Of a stretch of 64,000 nucleotides of DNA, positions 57,801 through 64,000 are shown piece by piece. The DNA lies in assembly GCA_027886175.1 (NCBI GenBank), contig JAJNNQ010000075.1, forward strand, positions 83,245,001 through 83,309,000, written 5' to 3'. Origin of the DNA: Phylloscopus collybita (taxonomy: Eukaryota > Chordata > Aves > Passeriformes > Phylloscopidae). A program made the translations under genes and the position numbers. The notes beneath the pieces were generated by a model that saw nothing but the letters and a program-made list of their open reading frames with translations, ran no database searches and had not been told where the DNA came from. Position 1 is the first letter of the stretch. Each line of letters begins with the position of its first letter.

Positions 57801-60800
57801 TATTTTATTCAACTTCCAAAATTAACACCGAACACCCACTGGATGCCAATGGTCAATGTTGGTACCTTGTAACCAACGATACTAGGAGATAAAAACATAA
57901 ACAAGCCAAAAGGGACGTGCTGGGATCCATCACTCACTGGGCTGAAGGTGATATACTAGCTCAAGGAATGGAAAACTACCACTACAGGATAATAAATCCT
58001 TCTTCCAGTTCCTCTTTATCGCCATACCCTCGAGACAGTTTGTGCCAAGGACCAACATGAAATGTATGATGAACTACCCATTAAACCCACCCAGCACCGC
58101 AGCGTCTGAGCCAACGACATGAGAGCATAAATAATATCAAGGAGTAAATATAAAGAAGCCCAAGCAAGGAGAACCTTCTGATCAAAAATGACTGAGCAAA
58201 ACATGAGATAAAGCACCTACTGCATCTTTCCCCTATGAAGTACTTTCTTACTTTCTAAGAGCAATTATTCTCACTATATTCACTCTTTGGCAGATTGCAA
58301 CACTTCTACAGGCAAACACAGTTCTTCCACTGAACTACTGCAGTGTGATATGCACTGCTCACTGCCTTACAGAATTGTCTTCCAGTGTTGCCTCTCACCT
58401 CGGTAACTCATTTCCTGCAAGGAAATTGAATGGATATTCCAATTGAGGAATAATTTTCAAGGAAGTATTGAACACTGAAGATCCAAAGGAATTCCACCTT
58501 CAGTGTTGTGATTTACGAACCAGTGATTTCAAAACACGCCAGAACTTGTAATACAGCCAATAACAAGCTGAACTGCATGATGTCTGGGCTTGCCAAAAGG
58601 AAACTGGGGTTCCTTCCATTTCCCTCAGCTGTGTGCCTTCTGTGCTATCTAGCTTCAAACACATTAATCAACCATCCAGTTTACTGTCTGACTTCAATTA
58701 GAGATACCATTTGGAGGGCAGCACTTGAATGACAAAAATAAAAAGCCAAGAGAAGAATTTGGTTTCTTCCACCACTGACACAGTACAAGTTTACACCTGG
58801 GAGAACTTGTGCTATTACTGACACAGTGTAAACTGCAGAAAGCACAAGCAGTTGCAGCAATAAAAAACATCTTTAACATTGACTTCTTACGTTTCTTCAT
58901 CATGAATATGTTTCTTCCTTTCCTGTTTCTCCACCTTTCAGCTTTGATTTGCCAAAGACTTTAGAGGCACAGTTTGATGGCAGTAATGCTGATGAAAATA
59001 TTACAAAAAGTGAATATTATCCTAAACAAATCCAGTAATTAACATAAAAACTGTCAAAGAACTTTTGTGAGCCATGATGACACAACAAATAGAAAGATAT
59101 CCAGGAAGTAACACCCACTGCTAGTTGCTCCAGCTTTACAGCAAGAACAGGCCACGGTGGAGTGAAAGAGAATTCAGGTGATCTAATCTTATCAGAAACC
59201 TCCAGCAATGGCTGAACCAAAATAAGAAAAAGCCACAAAGAAAATCTAAGGAAACAGATTTGGGTAGAGCACACCTTCCCTGTGGAGTGCAGACGATGAA
59301 ATCCATTGAATCACTCAGGGATGACTGCATTCTTGCTGAGCACAGAAGATGACTGTAAAGACTAAGGAAGATTCACCCTCACCTTATTCCTCAAGGTCAT
59401 AGGAGAAACCACAAAGAACCATCCTCTCCTTCAAAATCTCTTTTAGGTAAGCTATCCTGTCAGACAAGTGATGTGATACTAAAACCATCTGATTAACTGA
59501 GGCCAAGCAGCACATGCAGTACTTCATACTACACTGCTGTGGCTTGGAAAGGGAGACTCACATGAGAAATGAAACCCAAAATTCAACGTACACATCTCTT
59601 GTGCCTTCTTGCTAGATCTCTGCAGCATTTTCAAAGTGGCTACACCCCACCATGTGGGGATGTGCTGCCTTACAGCTCCTTTTCTCACTCTGGACTAAAG
59701 GTGAGCACCGTTAACAACCAAATCAATTGTAATTGGTGATTTCCATTTATTCTTTAGGACAGCATGAACAGTGAGTTACCTGCCTGCATCTAATAACAGT
59801 CCTGTTCCACAGAAGCAAGGGGGCAAAAAGCTGAGACAGCTGCTTCTGCAGAGCAATGGAGAGGAAATGAAGAAGCAGCAATGGGATGGACACTGAAGCA
59901 AGAAGCAGGAATCAATGAGGAATCCAAACCAAAACCATGGTAAGGGACAGGATGGCTTACAAAAATCTGAACATATCAGCAAAAGAATGTAGGAACTGTG
60001 GCCCAGCACCAGAGCACATCATGAAAGATAAGAAAGACCTGACACACCGTTGCAACAAACCCTCCAGAACTCAAAACCCCATTTTTATTTTTAAATGCTT
60101 GGCTCCCATGACTGCCTTTGGAGTGTGGCCCTCTCTCCCCACGGAGAAATTTCTGAAACTGTTGGTCTGACAGTCTGCCTGCCAGACTTCTTTCAGTTTG
60201 ATGAAGCACTACACTGTTTAAATCATCCATAGCTATTGGAAGGTTACAGACATGGAGAGTCCAGCGAAACCCAAACCCAAACAACTGCAGCTGAAACTAT
60301 GCCTTGTACTTTAATCCTGTACAGAAAGGGAAGTCTCTGAACCCCAGTCAGGGTGTAGCCACAACCACAGCTGTGCCGTTACATTAATGCTGACATGCAG
60401 TGCTGCCTTCTCGTCTAAAATTCACATTACTACAACACATAAAAGCTACAGATGAGTGAACTGCTACGCAGGGTAACCTAAAAATAAAAAAGGAATACTT
60501 TTCCTCACCTGTCCTGACCTCAGCATTCAGGTTGGCAATTCTTTGTGCTTACATTCTGTAATAAAGTTCAAGTGGATTCCCTCTCATTTATTTCATACAG
60601 TCTGTCAATCACCACCATGTCAATGCACTGTAAATTACTAGGAGTGCAGCCAAGAACCAACATGAAGGAAGTGTAACAGTTTGCATGTGAGTTCCACAGT
60701 ACCACACATTACTCTTATTTGCCAGCTCCTGTTCCAGAAGGAGGATAACACTCTTGTAGACAAATCTGGATGTTGTTTTTCTCAAAAGTGTTTAATATCA

Positions 60801-62865
60801 ATTTATCTGTCTGGACATCAAGGAACAGAGAAAAACAAAATCCCTCTTAAAACAATCTATTAATGTCTCACAGCAACAGCCTCCTCTCATCACAGGATAT
60901 CCTAAAACGCAGCACAGGATTTAGCCTGCAACTAAAGAGCAGAAGCAGCATCATCCTCCCTGATCTTATTAAAAAAAATTCTGGGTAAAAAACAGATTCT
61001 GGCAGGCACTTCCAAATTAAGAGGGGATACCCCATCCAGCACTTAACAGTAATGTGATGCTTTTACAACCAGTAGCAAGAAGTAACACGCATTAGGACAC
61101 GACAAAGACCCATTTACAGGCTTCCATAGCAAATCCTCAGCAGCAGAACAGATTTAAATATCCTGAGAGGGTGAGTCAGGAGTTACAGATCCAAGTATAA
61201 AATTCTCTCCTAATCCAGACGGCGAGATTATGTTTTGGATGGAGAGAGCCAATGCTTTGAATTCTCTCTCTCCTGTCACCCCCGCCCCTGCCATATGCTG
61301 CCACTTCTTTTCTTTACTATCAGAAGTGGCTAGGGTTTCTCTTCCCACCCCCCAACTGCTTCATTCTCTCCCTGGCAGGCAGTCAGCTCCTCGGGCTGCA
61401 CACGTTAACACCCTGCAGCCCATAAAGTACTCACTCGGAGCTCTTGCTGCTGCTGCCAGTCGCAGGGGTGCCGTGCTGGTCGCTCGGGCCCAAAACGCGG
61501 AGCCCTAAGGACCGGACGGCCCTCAGCAGAATCGCCTCCATCGCTTCCACCGACAGCTTCTCCAGGACGATCACCCGGCAGCGGCTCAGGAGAGCGGCGT
61601 TGACTTGGAAGGAAGGGTTCTCTGTGGTCGCTCCTATCAGGGTCACCGTCCCACACTCAACGTGAGGAAGGAAAGTGTCCTGAGGATGGGAGGGAAGCAG
61701 AAAAAGCTGATCTCGATCAATGACAACCTGAAACATCCCATGTGAGTAGGCTACATTTTTTTGCATCTTGTGAGACTTTGGGTTCCCTGTTGATATGACA
61801 AATAACCACACTGACAAGGCAGCTCATATGCACAGATATGGAAATGATTTACTTTCATGCACCCAACACCTTAATAATTAATGATTGCACTGAGAATGCC
61901 CTTGTCAGCTGAAAAGAAACAGGGTAAAGAAACCTGCAAATTTTGGGTTTGTGTGACTTTGGTTACTGCATGGCAACACAAGAAATCATTAAATTGCCTT
62001 ACCAAGTATAAAGAATAGTGAGGCTACTCCTAAACACACTTTGAATCAACCTTTAGGGCTACAATTCCCTGCCTAATTCTGTAGTCAGAAAACTACAGGA
62101 AGGTTACAGAACAGTTCAATTTAAAAACTGCAACCTGTAGTACAGAACTCAAGCGTGTTACGGCAAACTAAAAAACCCTTCTACCTAGGAAAGGAAAAAG
62201 AAAAAAAGCCCCAAGTGATGGCTGCAGTGCTATCCTGAAGTACCATGCCATGACTTAATTCTTCTCTCACAGAAGAGAGGACAACATTAAAATACCCACC
62301 TTTGGTACATTCACATTCCAGACCTTTGTAAAGGTAATACAGAATGCTACCTCCAGATGGAGGCTGAAATGAAGATGTGTGCAGCAAACATCACTAACAT
62401 GACTTTGCAGAAATAATATTCCATAAAAATATCACATAATGACTGGCATATAGGTCAACTATAACTCAGCTTTTCATTTAAATCTTTGAATCACAGTCAT
62501 TAAATGCTGGTTGGAAGTCAGCTAAGGAAATTTTTGTTTCTCACAAATTCATCTACTAAAAGTTTTAACACTGAAATCAAAAGCCCAAAGGAAGGTATCA
62601 CCTTAAGGGAAATTGGGAGATTTTACAGAAGTGCTGACAAAGGCTCTTTTAAAAAAGCAGCATAGTACAATACCTGCTGAGATTTATTGAAACGATGGAT
62701 CTCATCAATAAAGAGTATAGTTTTTCTCTTGAAGAGTCTTTTTTCATTCTGGGCTTGGCTGATGACATCTCGAACATCATTTGTCTTGGCACTTGTGGCT
62801 GACAGTGTCACAAACCTCATGCCATTTTTTTTGCTGCTGTTGGCTATGATGTGTGCCAGTGTAGT
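47918..62865 (-). CDS. WRNIP1: WRNIP1, AAA+ ATPase (RarA/MgsA family), 3' six exons, partial
   Basis: Minus-strand exons 62865-62674, 61679-61435, 54942-54713, 49745-49590, 48734-48655 and 48193-47918 join in frame to 391 residues plus stop, about the last 60% of the 665-residue human protein. The first exon starts [10 protein letters not shown], just after where Walker A (GPPGCGK) would end; the Walker A and UBZ exons are off the right edge. Visible are Walker B FIDEIHRF, sensor-1 [11 protein letters not shown], the [10 protein letters not shown] arginine-finger region, GDARTGLN (sensor 2), and the C-terminal MgsA-type domain ([53 protein letters not shown]). WRNIP1 acts at stalled replication forks with WRN helicase and ubiquitinated partners. 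The linker after the arginine finger ([16 protein letters not shown]) is low-complexity and poorly conserved. All introns are GT/AG; two are long (5.0 and 6.5 kb). Confidence 0.95.
48786..48814. repeat. Poly(T) tract, 29 nt, WRNIP1 intron
   Basis: Homopolymer between exons 48655-48734 and 49590-49745. Confidence 0.8.
49746..54712 (-). other. WRNIP1: WRNIP1 intron (about 5 kb)
   Basis: AT-rich intron with an LTR-like fragment near 52289 and a poly(A) run at 53973-53989. No nested gene is seen on either strand. Confidence 0.8.
52289..52480 (+). mobile_element. LTR-like fragment in WRNIP1 intron
   Basis: TGGTGGTTTAACACCAGCTG followed by a CACTCCCC-type segment resembles the opening of common songbird endogenous retrovirus LTRs. 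The right boundary is unclear and no target duplication was found. Confidence 0.45.
54943..61434 (-). other. WRNIP1: WRNIP1 intron (about 6.5 kb)
   Basis: Contains the tRNA-derived SINE at 55582 and other AT-rich sequence. The stretch around 57850-58250 has repeat-like composition that I could not classify. No gene is seen. Confidence 0.75.
55582..55704 (+). mobile_element. tRNA-Ile-derived SINE with CR1-like tail
   Basis: The head (GGTCAGTTGATTGGAGCATG, anticodon region TTGATAACA, then GGTTCGATCCCTGTATGGGC) matches a degraded tRNA-Ile including the B box. The tail (GAGTTGGACTTGATGATCCT, then CTCTTCTAGTTCAGAATATTC) matches a CR1 LINE 3' end. This head/tail combination is known from songbird SINEs mobilised by CR1. 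The degraded acceptor stem and fused tail rule out a functional tRNA gene. Confidence 0.8.
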
Positions 62866-64000
62866 CTGAAACAGCAATAGGAAGAAAGCTTTGTAAAAAT
62901 AATTTCAGAAACAGAAAGTACCAATTTAAAGGAAATATGTAAAGAACAAAGCTATATATTTCGGACACAGGGAGAGTGTTGACAGTTTACAGAGTTAAGG
63001 CATTTTAGCTCACGTTATTCCAGGGCACAGAAGACTTTAAAACTTCCTGCTAGAGGTAGCTGCCAATTCCTCTGCTGCATTTCTAATGCCTGCACTTTTA
63101 CGTACCAGACCCAGTGAGCTTCAGTACTGAAAAGGACAGCACTGACAGCTGTCTCCTTTGTCACGGAAGAAGAACTCTCTGCCAAATACATTTCTGTCAC
63201 AGAAGACGAGCTGACTGCAATTCCCTGTGCAGTTATTTTGTGGAGTATGTTAATGGATAAAGAGCTGGACTACCCCAAGACACCTGCCTAAGAGTTTACA
63301 GTGCAACTGCATGTGAGAAATAAAAAGCTACAATGTTATTAAGTAAACCCTTTTATATTTCAAATACACATTAAAATGAAATTAATCAGACAGCAGTTTC
63401 TACAAAAGCATGAGAATATTAGCATTAAAAAATGACATGCATGCTTAGGAAAACGTAACTCATAAATCTAAGTATTCAACAGCAATCAAATTCTAGGCCA
63501 TGGAAGCAAAATGCAGCTGACTGAACAAACTGTCTGTTTTTAGTAAGCAGCTACGTTGTTTTTCTGTCCTTATGAACAACCTCTTCAAATCCAAATTTAC
63601 TTATAGATAATTTCACTTAGTCTACCAAAGCACTGAAGCAACCTCCACCAACCTCCTGGGTAGATTTACTACACCTGAATATATCACAGACATGATTTTG
63701 AGACTTTCCTTCACAACCCTTAGTAAACACAGGTGTATGCCTTAAAGAGAGTGTACCTCTATTTGAAAGTATTGCTAGAGAAAACAGGTGATTCTTCCAT
63801 CAAGCTCACTATTCTACTAGAGAAGGATCCAAATGAGACCAAAGACAGAGAGCCTCAGCAGATGAGGAGTGGGACAGGTGCCGACAAAACCATCTCAGAA
63901 GATATTCCAAGTGCTGAGGTTAAAGCAGCAGGTGGTGTCAACCTGATCCTCTTGCAGGGCGGCTGCAGAAACAAGCACCTACCACTTGGCTACCAACGGT
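62866..64000 (-). other. WRNIP1: WRNIP1 intron running off the right edge
   Basis: No exon with the Walker A or UBZ motifs is visible on the minus strand here, so the next upstream exon lies outside the window. Confidence 0.7.

Overview
The window is nuclear DNA from a bird, most likely a passerine. The evidence is vertebrate split genes with GT/AG introns, CR1-type LINE tails, a tRNA-Ile-headed SINE with a CR1-like tail (a type known from songbirds), several solo-LTR-like insertions, and bird-like GC-rich promoters. It matches the vertebrate clade-B serpin locus (human 6p25: WRNIP1 - SERPINB1 - SERPINB9 - SERPINB6 - NQO2). I see no bacterial genes.

Layout. (1) 1-2402: CpG-rich edge, long poly(T), a 60-bp-arm inverted repeat, then unassigned 5' flank. 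(2) 2403-32551: four head-to-tail copies of a SERPINB6-type gene, all on +, each with six intact coding exons (168/138/118/143/168/402-405 nt) and a short 3'UTR. Copies 2-4 are each preceded by the same module: CpG island, (GGAAA)n tract, inverted CCAAT box and GC box. Copies 1, 3 and 4 share a 110-nt non-coding exon that is deleted in copy 2. (3) 34100-41762: a SERPINB1-type gene on + with a CpG promoter, an (ATCC)n tract, an IRF/ISRE-like motif and an upstream exon candidate that could add a signal-peptide-like N-terminus. (4) 41763-47430: tail-to-tail intergenic region with no convincing gene. (5) 47434-62865: the last six coding exons of WRNIP1 on -; its 5' exons lie beyond the right edge.

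Main result. The four SERPINB6 copies are almost identical over most exons and many introns, but the stretch of about seven codons around the P1 protease-bait residue differs: MMM-R/C in copy 1, RVP-K/C in copies 2 and 3, and VAN-C/C with one codon deleted in copy 4. The inhibitory hinge (GTEAAAAT) is intact in all five serpins. This looks like a cluster of intracellular protease inhibitors whose backbone is homogenised (probably by gene conversion) while the bait loop diversifies. Copies 3 and 4 also carry copy-specific solo-LTR-like insertions in introns, which mark them as separate loci rather than assembly duplicates.

All comparisons were made by eye. Exon limits come from GT/AG sites, frame continuity and paralogue alignment. 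No transcript evidence was available.
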